DNA of 64,000 nt from Propionivibrio dicarboxylicus. GTDB taxonomy: Bacteria > Pseudomonadota > Gammaproteobacteria > Burkholderiales > Rhodocyclaceae. The position numbers and the translations under genes are program-made. Under the pieces are notes generated by a model. The model saw only the letters and a program-made list of their open reading frames with translations. It was not told the origin of the DNA and did not search any database. The first letter of the stretch is position 1, and every line of letters begins with the position of its first letter. Below, in pieces: positions 10,251-21,278 of this stretch. The DNA is taken from contig CAMDMZ010000001.1 of NCBI GenBank assembly GCA_945902805.1, positions 1 to 64,000 on the forward strand. The letters run 5' to 3'.

Positions 10251-12929
10251 TCAGTTTTCCTGTGCGACGTTTATGTCCAATTTGACCAAATCAAGGAGTT
10301 CGCGGTCGCTCATTTCTGTCAGCAAAAGCTCCGCGCCGCCCTCCAAAACGTCTGTGACCAGTTTCTGCTTGGCTTCTATCATCTGGTCGATGCGGTCCTC
10401 GATGGTGCCACGGCAAATGAACTTGTGCACCAGAACATTGCGCTTTTGTCCGATGCGAAAGGCACGGTCAGTGGCCTGGTTTTCGACGGCAGGATTCCAC
10501 CAGCGATCAAAGTGGATCACATGTGACGCTGCCGTGAGATTCAAGCCCGCGCCACCGGCCTTGAGCGACAGTACGAAGAACGGCGCGAGCTCGTCGTCCT
10601 GAAAGCGCTTAACGAGTTCACGGCGCTTGGCAACCGGCGTGCCACCATGCAAAACCAGCCCTTCGCGCCCGAAAATACTGCCGAGAAAAGCGGCCAACGG
10701 CTCGGTGGTTTCCCGAAACTGGGTAAATACCAGCACCTTTTCTTGCTTGGCGGCGATCACTTCAACCAGCTCGCGCAGGCGGGCAAACTTGCCGCTCTCG
10801 TCGGCGCTCCAGGCGCCATCGCCAAGCCATTGCGAGGGGTGGTTGCAGATCTGCTTGAAGCGCATCAGGTAGGCCAGCACCAGGCCTTTGCGGTTGATTC
10901 CCTCGGCGGTTTCCAGCGCCACGGCGAGATCCTTCACCGCGCGCTGGTAAAGGGCTGCCTGTGCCGGTGCGAGATGGCACCAGGCTTTGAGTTCGGTCTT
11001 GTCCGGCAAGTCGCTGATGACGGTCTTGTCGGTCTTCAGGCGCCGCAGGATGTAAGGCCGCACCAGCGTGCGCAATGGGTCAAAGTGCTCGGCCTGCGCC
11101 AAGCGTTTGGTGAAGGCGGCAAATACCTTGTCGCTGCCCAGCAAGCCGGGATGTGTGAAATCGAAAATCGACCAGAGATCGGACAATCGGTTTTCGACCG
11201 GCGTTCCGGTCAGCGCAATCCGGTTGTCTGCCTTGAGTTTCTTGACCTGCCGGGTCTGTTTGGTGCCCGGATTCTTGATCGCCTGCGCCTCATCGATCAC
11301 CACCAACCGCCATGCCTGCGCTTCAAGTACCGGCTGACGCAGGAGCGAACCATAGCTGGTGATAACCAGATCGATGCCGCCCAGCCGTTCCGCCGCCAAA
11401 GCCCGAAAGTCGGCCGCCGGCATGGCCGACGGATGTGCGATCAAGATGCGCAAATCCGGTGCGAAGCGCTCAGCTTCGGCCGCCCAGTTGGCGAGCAGCG
11501 AGGCCGGGGCCACGAGCAGATTGGGCCGCGTGTCGTGACTTTCGCGTTTCAGGATCAAGAGCAGGGACAACACCTGAATAGTCTTGCCCAGACCCATGTC
11601 ATCGGCAAGACATGCCCCAAGACCAAGGCGGGATAGCAGATACAACCACCGCACGCCGGCCTGCTGGTAGGGCCGCAAATTCGCTTTGAGGGCACTCCCC
11701 GGATCGACCTGTGCCAGGCCATCGGGGGAACGCAGACCCTGCAAGGTTTCCGCCAGCCAGGGTCCGGCCACCAGCCGTGACCAATCCGCATCCGCCGCAT
11801 CAGCGCTATCACCGAAGGCCGCACCCGCCACCAGGCGCATGGCCTCGGCGAAAGGCAGGCCATTGACATCGGCCGCTTGCTGAATCGCCTCAAAGCGTTC
11901 GATCATGCGCCCGAGTTTGGTGTGATCGATCTCGACCCAGCGCCCCCGTATCATCTGCAGGCCGTCGGAACCACGCAACAATTCCTTGATCTCGGCGGCC
12001 GTCAGCTGCTCACCATCGAGGCTGACTTCCATGCTGAAATCGAGCAGAGAATTCATGCCGAGCAGCGAAGGCGGTTTGGACCCGATACTGGCCTTGACCT
12101 GGGGTCGCGCCGGGCGCCCGGCCTGCCAGGTGCCCGGCGCGCGCACCACAATGCCGGCGGCTTCAAGCTTGGGCACATCGACCAGGAATCGATAAGCGTC
12201 TTGTGGCGTCCAACGCAAGGGATGATAAATCTCGCTTTCGGCAACCATCTCGCGCAGCCATTCGCATTGCTCGGCAGCACGCTGCACCGGCTGCAACAAG
12301 GCCAGCAGTTGCGACTTGCGCCGGCCGTCGGAAAACTCTGCCAGCGCTTGCGATAGCGGCAAATGCTGCGCCTTGCCATGCGCCGAAAGACGCGAGGTGT
12401 AGGTGGCCAGAAAAGCGAATGGTGCTTCGGCATCCTTGCGGTTTTCCGCCAGATTGAAGTGCACCCGGCCGACCAGATTCCACGCCGGATTGCGCGCTTT
12501 GAGAAACTCACGCAAGGTAAGCTCTGTCGCATCAAGCGCTTGATCCAGGGCCGCTTCGATGGCGTTCCACAGATCGCCGAGGATGTCCGCACTCAGGTAT
12601 TCGCCGCCGCCCATCGGCGGTGCGTCGGCGATCAGCAATTCCAGTTCGAGTGCGTCGGGGACAGCCACGGTGATCGCGCCGTCCTCGCCATTGGCGCAGA
12701 CGCCCGCCACATAACGCGCGGCAAAATCACGCCACCAAGCCCAGGCCGGCGGTAGCGCGCGTCCGGTGGTGGTAGTTCCCAGATACAGCAGACCACTCCC
12801 GGTACCTTGTGCAAAGGCGTTGGTCAGCTGCTGAACAAGCGTTTCATCGAGCGCTGCGGCTTCGTCAATTGCGAGGACATGGATATGTCCACGCGGCGTC
12901 AGTTGCGGCGAGAGATGCGCAGCAGGCAC
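10251..12929 (-). CDS. SNF2/HepA-type DEAD-like ATPase (helicase-related)
   Basis: The 892-residue protein has an SNF2-associated bacterial N-terminal domain and a two-lobe SNF2 motor: Walker A in LADDMGLGKTIQVLSL, DEAQ-like motif VVIDEAQAIKNPGTKQ, LTGTPVENRLSDLWSI, and motif VI HFDRWWNPAVENQATDRAFRIGQ. SNF2 proteins translocate on double-stranded DNA and remodel bound proteins rather than unwinding. The gene is sandwiched between a SWIM protein (3 nt downstream) and a J-domain gene (3 nt upstream), consistent with one operon. Confidence 0.93.
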   Translation of the reverse strand: MPAAHLSPQLTPRGHIHVLAIDEAAALDETLVQQLTNAFAQGTGSGLLYLGTTTTGRALPPAWAWWRDFAARYVAGVCANGEDGAITVAVPDALELELLIADAPPMGGGEYLSADILGDLWNAIEAALDQALDATELTLREFLKARNPAWNLVGRVHFNLAENRKDAEAPFAFLATYTSRLSAHGKAQHLPLSQALAEFSDGRRKSQLLALLQPVQRAAEQCEWLREMVAESEIYHPLRWTPQDAYRFLVDVPKLEAAGIVVRAPGTWQAGRPARPQVKASIGSKPPSLLGMNSLLDFSMEVSLDGEQLTAAEIKELLRGSDGLQMIRGRWVEIDHTKLGRMIERFEAIQQAADVNGLPFAEAMRLVAGAAFGDSADAADADWSRLVAGPWLAETLQGLRSPDGLAQVDPGSALKANLRPYQQAGVRWLYLLSRLGLGACLADDMGLGKTIQVLSLLLILKRESHDTRPNLLVAPASLLANWAAEAERFAPDLRILIAHPSAMPAADFRALAAERLGGIDLVITSYGSLLRQPVLEAQAWRLVVIDEAQAIKNPGTKQTRQVKKLKADNRIALTGTPVENRLSDLWSIFDFTHPGLLGSDKVFAAFTKRLAQAEHFDPLRTLVRPYILRRLKTDKTVISDLPDKTELKAWCHLAPAQAALYQRAVKDLAVALETAEGINRKGLVLAYLMRFKQICNHPSQWLGDGAWSADESGKFARLRELVEVIAAKQEKVLVFTQFRETTEPLAAFLGSIFGREGLVLHGGTPVAKRRELVKRFQDDELAPFFVLSLKAGGAGLNLTAASHVIHFDRWWNPAVENQATDRAFRIGQKRNVLVHKFICRGTIEDRIDQMIEAKQKLVTDVLEGGAELLLTEMSDRELLDLVKLDINVAQEN

Positions 12930-12932
12930 TGC

Positions 12933-14048
12933 TTAGAAGGGAATGTCGAGGAAGCTATCGCGTGCCGCCTGCCGCATCGAACGCAGGAAGGATTTCACTG
13001 CGTTGATATCCTCGAACGCCACCAGATCGCGTTCCATGTCGAGCAGACCTTCCTGTTTTTCGGCCAGCTCGTTATCCAGTTGCTGCAACACATAATCAGG
13101 ACGCAGGGAGAACATGGAATCGATCCGGAAACGCGCGATGAAGTCGGCTTCGACGTGGATCAGTTCCATCTCCAACTCACGCACCTGGTCCTTGAGGATG
13201 ACGTTGTAGCGCTTGAGCCGGTCTTCGCTGAGTTGCGCCAGGGCGGCGGGATCGATGTGCTCCAGCTCCAGTTGCAGCTCAAGCAATTGCAGCAGGTTGC
13301 GGCTGTCGTAGGCCTTGTTGGCCTTTTGCATCAGCGCATTCTTGCGCTCGCGCTCTTCCGGATCGGGTTCGCGGTCCGGGTGCAGGGCGCTGGCCAGCTT
13401 GCGATAGACCTCGCGGATCGACTCGCTGATCTCTTTCTCTGCCGCTTCCTCAGCCGCTTCGCGCGCCACCTGCTTGGCCGTTTTCTTGCGTTTGGCTTCG
13501 CGCGCCTCGCGTGCCGCCGCATCGCTCTCCTGCTTCTCGGCGAGCTTGGTCTGCGCCTTGCGCATGAAATCCTCTGGCGATTCGAGATCAACGTCATCAT
13601 CGAGTTGAATGCCCATCATTTCTTCGAGCATATCCTTGATCATCTGTTTGTCATCGGCTAGATCCGATTCGAAGTCGGAGGTGCTGTGCTTGTTGTAGAT
13701 CGCCTGCAACTCGGCGTTATCGCGCAGCGTGGGCAGCCCGGAAGCCAGTTGCACAATCAGCTCGGCGAGCTCCCCCCGCTCCTTGCGCGTCAGCCCTTTC
13801 TTGCCATGGGCCTGATCGAGACGCAGCACCATACGGGCTTGCATGGCCTGGATGGTCTCATTCAAGGGCACCATTTCATCGATATGTTTTTTCTGGTAAC
13901 GCGGAATCGTCGCTTCCCAAGCGGCGAGCTGCTGACGCTTCTGCTCGATCTGTTTGATCAGGCGATTGAAAGACTTCTGGCTTTTGGACAGCGTGGAACT
14001 CTTGCCTACCACGGCGATCGTGACAGCTTTTCCGGGCCTTTTTGTCAT
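12933..14048 (-). CDS. J-domain-containing coiled-coil protein
   Basis: This 371-residue protein is largely charged and helical, with long coiled-coil stretches (about 20-60, 170-220 and 240-350). A J-domain-like segment at about residues 220-265 contains VYRKLASALHPDREPDPEER, with the HPD tripeptide that stimulates Hsp70 ATPases, and a following helix ALMQKANKAYDSRN. It is otherwise unlike DnaJ, with no G/F or zinc region. It sits between two SNF2 genes with tiny gaps (3 nt and 19 nt), suggesting it recruits DnaK to, or is remodelled with, those ATPases. That link is inference. Confidence 0.78.
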   Translation of the reverse strand: MTKRPGKAVTIAVVGKSSTLSKSQKSFNRLIKQIEQKRQQLAAWEATIPRYQKKHIDEMVPLNETIQAMQARMVLRLDQAHGKKGLTRKERGELAELIVQLASGLPTLRDNAELQAIYNKHSTSDFESDLADDKQMIKDMLEEMMGIQLDDDVDLESPEDFMRKAQTKLAEKQESDAAAREAREAKRKKTAKQVAREAAEEAAEKEISESIREVYRKLASALHPDREPDPEERERKNALMQKANKAYDSRNLLQLLELQLELEHIDPAALAQLSEDRLKRYNVILKDQVRELEMELIHVEADFIARFRIDSMFSLRPDYVLQQLDNELAEKQEGLLDMERDLVAFEDINAVKSFLRSMRQAARDSFLDIPF

Positions 14049-14067
14049 GAAGCGGCTTCTGTTTTGA

Positions 14068-16527
14068 TTAGCGGGGGATGCGTATTGCCTGTGCCAGCGC
14101 AGTCAGTGCATCAGCGATGCGAGTGGCGGTTTCAGGTGGTGGCAGCGGGACTTTGAGGCTGCGCACGCCAGTAGCGGGGTCGCGTTCGATCCATGGGTGA
14201 GAAGCCTCGGTCGTGGTGAGGGCCGAAATCAGTTGACTGCCCAGATCAATCAGCGCCGACCAAGGGTCACTCGCAGCGCCGGGTGCGGCCACCGGTGCCG
14301 GCTCAGGCGCCGTCTCGCCAACACCGACTTTTTCGGCTTGCACCGTTTCCGGAACTGGTGCCGAAACATCACTCGCCGTCGGCGTTTCGGGCGCCATGCG
14401 CGGCGCTTCTTCTGCCGGGGTAACGGCCTCGCCTTCGCCCATCTTGCCGGTGACGTTCTCGACATCCTTCATAAAGCGGTTGAGACGCGAACCGCCGAGG
14501 GAAATTTCGCCCGTGCCGCCATCGAGAATCCCGGCCGACAGCGAACGCTTGAAGGCCAGCACGGAGAGCATGCCTTCTTCGATCGTACCCTTGGCGACAA
14601 AATTGACGATCTGCACCGGCCGCTTCTGGCCCATGCGGTGAATGCGGGCAATCCGTTGTTCGAGCAGCGCCGGGTTCCACGGCAGATCCATATTGACCAG
14701 TGTCGACGCATGCTGCAGGTTGAGTCCAGTGGCGCCGGCGTCGGTGGAAAGAAATACCCGGCAGGCCGGATCATCACGAAAGCGCTCGACCAGGGCGGGG
14801 CGCTTCTCCGAGGGTATGCCGCCATGAAAGCTGACGTAGCCGATACCGCGCGCTTCGAGACGTCGGATCACGATGTCGTGCGTGCGCGTCCATTGACTGA
14901 AGACCACCGCTTTGGCGTCAGGCTGCTCGAATAGGCCATCGAACAGCGCCGCCAGTTCGTCGGCCTTGACGCCGTGATCGGTCTCCTGATCCAGCAGGTA
15001 GGTGCTGTTGCACGACATGCGCATGTTCTGCAAGGCACAGGTGAGACGGCGCTGATCGATATCTGAAAGAAACTTCATCTTGCGCCAGCGCTGCACGATC
15101 TTGCTCACGATCTCGGCGTTTTCGTCGTGAAACAGCATCTGCATCTCGGTCATCGGTACCAGCAGATTCTGGTCGGTGCGTTCCGGCAATTGCAGCAAGA
15201 CTTCGGACTTGCGCCGGCGGATCATGATCGGCGCCAGGCTCTGGCCGATCTGCTCCAGCCCGGTGTAACCGGTCACCCGTCCCGACTCGTCCTTGACCTG
15301 ATGTTGATGCAGCAGCTTCCAGGTCGGGCCGAGGCGATGTTGATCGACGAACTGAACAATGGAAATCAGTTCCTCCAGCTTGTTTTCCAGCGGCGTGCCC
15401 GTCAGGACGACGGCGTAGGGGCTGTCGATACGCTTCAAGGCCCGCGCCGCCATGGTGTTCCAGTTTTTCACCCGCTGCGCTTCATCGACAATCACCAGAT
15501 CGGGCGCCCAGCCGGCGATCAGATCAAGGTCGGGCTGCAGCTTTTCGTAATTCGTGATCTTGCAGAAGTCGCTGCGCGCATACTCCTGTTGCCGTTGCGC
15601 ACGACCACCTGCGATGACATGTGACTCGCGTCCGGCAAAACGCAGAATTTCGCTTTGCCACTGATACTTGAGGGACGTCGGGCAAATCACCAGCACTTTG
15701 GTCAGACCGAAATGGCGCGCCAGAATCTCTGCTGCGGCAATCGCCTGGATAGTCTTGCCGAGGCCCATTTCGTCGCCGATCAGTGCGCGACCGGCACGCA
15801 CCCCAAACAAGGCGCCCTCGGCCTGGTAACGATACAGCGGCACCTTGAGCAGTTTCTTCAATGCCGGATCATCAGCGCCACGACGGAAGATGTCATCCAC
15901 GGCGATCCGCCGCCGCTCGGCATCTCGCTGGCCGGCGACGAAATCGAGCGCATCGTCGTAGGCGCGCAACTCGTGGCCGCTCTTGGCCACGGCGGCGACG
16001 AAACGGTCAAGCTCGCCAAAGCGCTCCGGCGGCATGAGCCATCCGCGCGACTCATCGAACAACAACGCGGCGGCCTTGATGACGGCCGGCGGGCACTCGG
16101 TGCCCGCCCGGAAGTGAACCGCACGCTCGCTGCCATTGCGCAAATACAACTCGGAAAACACCGGCTGATAGCCCCGCACAAACGCTGACTTGGCGCCGCG
16201 TTTCTTCTCCAGCGCACCAAGGATGAATTCGATGTGCTTGCAGGTGCCCAGCTCATTGGTGGCGTAGTCCGGACAGGCGCAGAAATTGTCGTAAGGATGA
16301 CGCCCGCGAATCGCCACGCGATAGGCGCTTTTCGACTGTGGATTGCTGACGCGGAATTCAGAGAAAAACGGCTCGGCGCCGAGATTCTCCAAACCGAACA
16401 GTTGCTCACGGCCAAACTGGCGACGCAGTCCGCGCTGCCAGTCATCGAGCGCAACATCCTTGGGCGCCTGGACCCGTGAAAATGTCGCTTCCCGGGTAGT
16501 CTTGGCGGGTTTCTTCTTTGGTTGCAT
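14068..16527 (-). CDS. SWIM-SNF2 ATPase (second SNF2 protein)
   Basis: This 819-residue protein carries its own SWIM zinc finger near the N-terminus (about 85-105, CACPDYATNELGTCKHIEF) followed by an SNF2 motor: GDEMGLGKTIQAIAA, LVIVDEAQRVKNW, LTGTPLENKLEELISI, DLPWNPALLEQRIARIHRMGQ. A Pro/Ala/Glu-rich segment (about 700-770) links the motor to a short C-terminal helical domain. Inside that linker KVGVGETA is encoded by the dispersed repeat at 14309-14333. It is the first gene of the minus-strand SNF2 cluster. Confidence 0.92.
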   Translation of the reverse strand: MQPKKKPAKTTREATFSRVQAPKDVALDDWQRGLRRQFGREQLFGLENLGAEPFFSEFRVSNPQSKSAYRVAIRGRHPYDNFCACPDYATNELGTCKHIEFILGALEKKRGAKSAFVRGYQPVFSELYLRNGSERAVHFRAGTECPPAVIKAAALLFDESRGWLMPPERFGELDRFVAAVAKSGHELRAYDDALDFVAGQRDAERRRIAVDDIFRRGADDPALKKLLKVPLYRYQAEGALFGVRAGRALIGDEMGLGKTIQAIAAAEILARHFGLTKVLVICPTSLKYQWQSEILRFAGRESHVIAGGRAQRQQEYARSDFCKITNYEKLQPDLDLIAGWAPDLVIVDEAQRVKNWNTMAARALKRIDSPYAVVLTGTPLENKLEELISIVQFVDQHRLGPTWKLLHQHQVKDESGRVTGYTGLEQIGQSLAPIMIRRRKSEVLLQLPERTDQNLLVPMTEMQMLFHDENAEIVSKIVQRWRKMKFLSDIDQRRLTCALQNMRMSCNSTYLLDQETDHGVKADELAALFDGLFEQPDAKAVVFSQWTRTHDIVIRRLEARGIGYVSFHGGIPSEKRPALVERFRDDPACRVFLSTDAGATGLNLQHASTLVNMDLPWNPALLEQRIARIHRMGQKRPVQIVNFVAKGTIEEGMLSVLAFKRSLSAGILDGGTGEISLGGSRLNRFMKDVENVTGKMGEGEAVTPAEEAPRMAPETPTASDVSAPVPETVQAEKVGVGETAPEPAPVAAPGAASDPWSALIDLGSQLISALTTTEASHPWIERDPATGVRSLKVPLPPPETATRIADALTALAQAIRIPR
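14309..14333 (-). repeat. Dispersed repeat copy 2 (in frame in SWIM-SNF2 gene)
   Basis: The plus strand reads GCCGTCTCGCCAAC then ACCGACTTTTT. On the coding strand it gives KVGVGETA in the low-complexity linker. It has two substitutions relative to copy 1. Confidence 0.75.
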
Positions 16528-16565
16528 ACGGTCAATCGCGATGGTAAACGAAGGCTAAGCGGCGC

Positions 16566-16613
16566 AAAAAGTCGGCGCTGGCGGGACGGCGTCTGTGTCC
16601 GTCGCGCCAGCGC
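16566..16613 (-). terminator. Dispersed repeat copy 3 as a complete terminator-like hairpin
   Basis: On the minus strand, downstream of the FBPase-like gene, 15-nt arms (16575-16589 and 16599-16613, 14 of 15 positions complementary) flank a 9-nt loop and are followed by CGACTTTTT. This is an intrinsic terminator shape. The right-hand portion 16566-16591 is the dispersed repeat consensus. Confidence 0.7.
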
Positions 16614-16618
16614 GACAA

Positions 16619-17668
16619 TCAGTTGCGGAACAAGGACCGATTGCCGAACAGCGGCAGGTCGTAGGTATCGGGATCGCGGCCTGCCACGTAATCCTTGTGG
16701 TAGCCGTGAATCAGATCGACCTCGCTGCGCGACCCAAAAATGAAGGCGCTGCGCTGATGCAAGGTATCGGGCACGACGTCGAGAATGCGCGTGCGACCCG
16801 TGATAGCGCCGCCACCGGCCTGCTCCATGATGAAAGCAATCGGATTGATTTCATGCAGCAACCCGAGTCGACCACCCGCGTCACGGGTCTTCTCGTCCAC
16901 CGGATAGAGAAACACGCCGCCACGAACGAGGACTCGGTAGGCCTCCGATACCAGCGACGCCACCCAACGCATGCCGAAATCGCGATTGCGCGGCCCGCCC
17001 TTGCCGGCCAGGCATTCCTTGACGTAGCGTCGTACGGGGACTTCCCAAAAGCGCTCATTCGAGGCATTGATGGCAAAGGTGTTGGCGTTATCGGGAATCA
17101 CGACGTTGGCATGAATAAGGATGAACTCACCAATCGAACGATCCAGCATGAAGACATTGACGCCATTGCCAACGGTGAGCACCAGTCGGGTCGATGCGCC
17201 ATACAGCACGAAGCCGGCGGCCACTAGTTGATTACCGGGTTGCAGAAAATCTTTCGCCACGATTTTCCTCTTGCCCACGGGCGCGCGCAGCACCGAGAAA
17301 ATCGTCCCGGACATGAAATTGATATCCAGATTGCCGGAACCATTGAGCGGATCAAACAGCAACAAATACTTGCCGCGCGGATACCTGGCCGGTATCGACG
17401 TCAGGCCTTCGGCAAGCTTCGAGCTGATACCCGCCAGACGCCCCGTCCAGATGGACGACGTGACGAGGGATTCGCTCGCGGTGCGCTCCAGATAGTGCCG
17501 TGGATCCTCGCTGGCGGCGCCGAGATCGCCACAGGACACCAGATGACTGATCGACTTGCAGGCGGTGACGATATCGTTGAGCAGGACGGAAAAATCACCG
17601 CTGGCACCCTTGATGCGGTGCTGTTCTTCGCTGATGTACTGGCCCAATGTGACGCGCTCTTTGGTCAT
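16619..17668 (-). CDS. Class 1 FBPase paralogue, probably catalytically dead
   Basis: The 349-residue protein aligns end to end with the genuine Fbp at 48665-49756 (shared TLGQYI/TLTQFI start, [31 protein letters not shown] end). However, the metal-binding motifs are changed. SEE of GMASEEMDD is GISSKLAEG here, [10 protein letters not shown] is DPLNGSGNLD, and the KKLDVISND segment is LERTASES with a shortened loop. Class 1 FBPases need these acidic residues for Mg2+. The likely role is regulatory, or a decaying duplicate. ATG 17668 was chosen because it follows GAGGAATG and matches the family start; an in-frame ATG at 17725 is less likely. It lies 111 bp downstream of ureG. Confidence 0.85.
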   Translation of the reverse strand: MTKERVTLGQYISEEQHRIKGASGDFSVLLNDIVTACKSISHLVSCGDLGAASEDPRHYLERTASESLVTSSIWTGRLAGISSKLAEGLTSIPARYPRGKYLLLFDPLNGSGNLDINFMSGTIFSVLRAPVGKRKIVAKDFLQPGNQLVAAGFVLYGASTRLVLTVGNGVNVFMLDRSIGEFILIHANVVIPDNANTFAINASNERFWEVPVRRYVKECLAGKGGPRNRDFGMRWVASLVSEAYRVLVRGGVFLYPVDEKTRDAGGRLGLLHEINPIAFIMEQAGGGAITGRTRILDVVPDTLHQRSAFIFGSRSEVDLIHGYHKDYVAGRDPDTYDLPLFGNRSLFRN

Positions 17669-17779
17669 AAACTCATTCCTCGCTTCCCCTTGTCGGCATT
17701 GCTGATCAATGGATGCGAACCGCACCCGCCTGACGAAGAGTATCGCTGACCGTCTTCACGCGGTCAATTGTCGCGATGC

Positions 17780-18394
17780 TCAGGAACTTACCCGAAGCAT
17801 GCCCTTGTCAATAACGAAGGCAATGATTTCGGCGAGCCCTTGCCTGGTCTTCATGTTGGAAAAAATGAAGGGCCGCGCACCGCGCATCTTTTTCGCATCG
17901 CGGTCCATCACTTCCAGCGAGGCGCCGACCATCGGCGCGAGGTCAATTTTGTTGATCACCAGCAGATCGGATTTAGTGATGCCCGGCCCGCCTTTGCGTG
18001 GAATCTTGTCACCGGCGGCGACGTCGATGACGTAGAGCGTGAGATCGGAAAGCTCGGGGCTGAAGGTGGCCGCGAGATTGTCGCCGCCGCTTTCGATGAA
18101 GACGATTTCGAGGCCGGGAAAACGCGCGTTAAGGCGATCGACCGCTTCGAGATTGATTGAGGCATCCTCGCGGATCGCCGTGTGCGGGCAGCCGCCTGTC
18201 TCGACACCGATGATGCGTTCGGCCGGCAGGGCTTCGTTACGAACGAGGAACTGGGCGTCCTCCTCGGTGTAGATGTCGTTGGTGACGACGGCAATGTTGT
18301 ACTGGTCGCGCAGGGCCTGGCACAGGGCCAGGGTAAGGGCGGTCTTTCCGGAACCGACGGGGCCGCCGATGCCTACTCGCAATGCTTGTTTCAT
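17780..18394 (-). CDS. ureG: Urease accessory GTPase UreG
   Basis: UreG (204 aa) hydrolyses GTP to drive nickel insertion into urease with UreD/UreF/UreE. Visible motifs are the P-loop [10 protein letters not shown], the nickel-binding CPH motif in [28 protein letters not shown], and NKIDLAP for guanine recognition. ATG 18394 overlaps the ureF stop by 4 nt. It is the last gene of the ure operon. Confidence 0.97.
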   Translation of the reverse strand: MKQALRVGIGGPVGSGKTALTLALCQALRDQYNIAVVTNDIYTEEDAQFLVRNEALPAERIIGVETGGCPHTAIREDASINLEAVDRLNARFPGLEIVFIESGGDNLAATFSPELSDLTLYVIDVAAGDKIPRKGGPGITKSDLLVINKIDLAPMVGASLEVMDRDAKKMRGARPFIFSNMKTRQGLAEIIAFVIDKGMLRVSS

Positions 18395-19068
18395 GATCGG
18401 AAAAGTCTCGAATATTGGGTTTCGTGGCGCGCGCAGGCGATGGCGAAGCCCGGTGCGAAGTTGCTGTAGTTGTCGTCGTCCAGCGTCAAGGCGCGCTCGA
18501 CGACGGCCGGAATGCGGCGGCCGATTTCCAACAGAATGCGCTGGCCGGCGGCCTGGCCCAAGGGCACGGCTTTCAGCGCGGCCATGACCTGGTTCTCGGC
18601 CCAGCTCCAGAGCCAGGCGGTGAGCGCTTCGGCGGGAGGAATCTGCCAGACAGTGGCGACGCCGCTCCACACCCACGCAAAAGTCGGCGCTGGCGGGACG
18701 GCGATCTGGGTCATGAATTCGACGGGCAAATCGTTTAGCTCACCGAGCAGGCGGCGCAGGGAATAGCCCATCTGCAAGGTCTCGGCGCGCAGTTCGGAAG
18801 TTTCGCGGCTGGCAAGGTATTGCGCATCCAGTGCCGTCGCATTTTCGTCACCACCAGCGCCGACTTTCCACGCGATCATCATTTGCGCCAACAGTGGAGT
18901 CTCGAAGCGACCAAGATTCCACTCCAACTGGTCCCCGATCCACGCCAGCGCCGTCGCCTCGTCCTTCACCGTACCCGCCTCAACCGCCCATTCGAAACCT
19001 TGTGAATAGGTGTAGGCACCGACGGGCAACGCCGGGCTGGCGAGTTGCAGAAGGCGGGCGAGGTTCAT
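18391..19068 (-). CDS. ureF: Urease accessory protein UreF
   Basis: UreF (225 aa) bridges UreD and UreG during urease maturation. The sequence starts with the family pattern [25 protein letters not shown] and contains [20 protein letters not shown] and [15 protein letters not shown]. Two stretches are unusual. AVPPAPTF is encoded by dispersed repeat copy 4 (18679-18703). KVGAGGDE is encoded by a partial, oppositely oriented match at 18849-18868. The gene overlaps ureE and ureG by 4 nt each. Confidence 0.96.
   Translation of the reverse strand: MNLARLLQLASPALPVGAYTYSQGFEWAVEAGTVKDEATALAWIGDQLEWNLGRFETPLLAQMMIAWKVGAGGDENATALDAQYLASRETSELRAETLQMGYSLRRLLGELNDLPVEFMTQIAVPPAPTFAWVWSGVATVWQIPPAEALTAWLWSWAENQVMAALKAVPLGQAAGQRILLEIGRRIPAVVERALTLDDDNYSNFAPGFAIACARHETQYSRLFRS
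18679..18703 (+). repeat. Dispersed repeat copy 4 (in frame in ureF)
   Basis: The plus strand reads AAAAGTCGGCGCTGG then CGGGACGGCG. The coding (minus) strand gives AVPPAPTF in the middle of UreF. Confidence 0.85.
18849..18868 (-). repeat. Partial dispersed-repeat match in ureF
   Basis: The core CCAGCGCCGACTTT on the plus strand matches the repeat, but the CGTCCCG half is replaced. It encodes KVGAGG near an otherwise length-variable loop of UreF. It could be coincidental. Confidence 0.4.
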
Positions 19069-19574
19069 TTGTTGAAGTGATCGTGAATTCTTGGGCGAGT
19101 TTGGCCAAATGAGCCCTCGCCGTCCGAACCGTGGCCATGGGGATGTGATCCCGAATGTCCATAAGCGCCGCTTTCCGGCTCGAAGGGGGCTTCGATCGTC
19201 GCGACCTTGAGAGACAAGCCACGCACCATCTCGCCGAGTACATGGTCGGCGACGAAGCGCAGCTTGCCCGGCAGCAGATGCACGGCGACGTGCCGGTTGC
19301 CGAGATGGTAGGCGGCCTTGGCGATGAGCAGTGGGTCGCCGCTCACTGCCTCTATCAACGCTTCGGGCGCGGCGACCACTTCGACGATGCGGCCGTCGTT
19401 TGCCAGCAGTTTGTCGCCGCCGCGCAGCACCGTGCCCCGCTCCAGAAACAAACCGCACTCCTCACCGCTCACCAGCTTCGTTCGCAGCCGGCTCTTGCAG
19501 CGCGTATCGAAAGTGAGTTCCAGCTTCTCGTTGGCCAGCGCCTTCGGTTCGGCGAATTTCTCGATGACCAACAT
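19065..19574 (-). CDS. ureE: Urease nickel metallochaperone UreE
   Basis: UreE (169 aa) delivers Ni2+ to the urease apoprotein complex. It has the N-terminal substrate-like domain, the metal-binding domain with [32 protein letters not shown], and a His-rich C-terminal tail ([15 protein letters not shown]) typical of nickel-storing UreE. It overlaps ureF by 4 nt and starts 3 nt after ureC. Confidence 0.95.
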   Translation of the reverse strand: MLVIEKFAEPKALANEKLELTFDTRCKSRLRTKLVSGEECGLFLERGTVLRGGDKLLANDGRIVEVVAAPEALIEAVSGDPLLIAKAAYHLGNRHVAVHLLPGKLRFVADHVLGEMVRGLSLKVATIEAPFEPESGAYGHSGSHPHGHGSDGEGSFGQTRPRIHDHFNK

Positions 19575-19577
19575 GCG

Positions 19578-21274
<1,697 letters not shown>

Positions 21275-21278
<4 letters not shown>

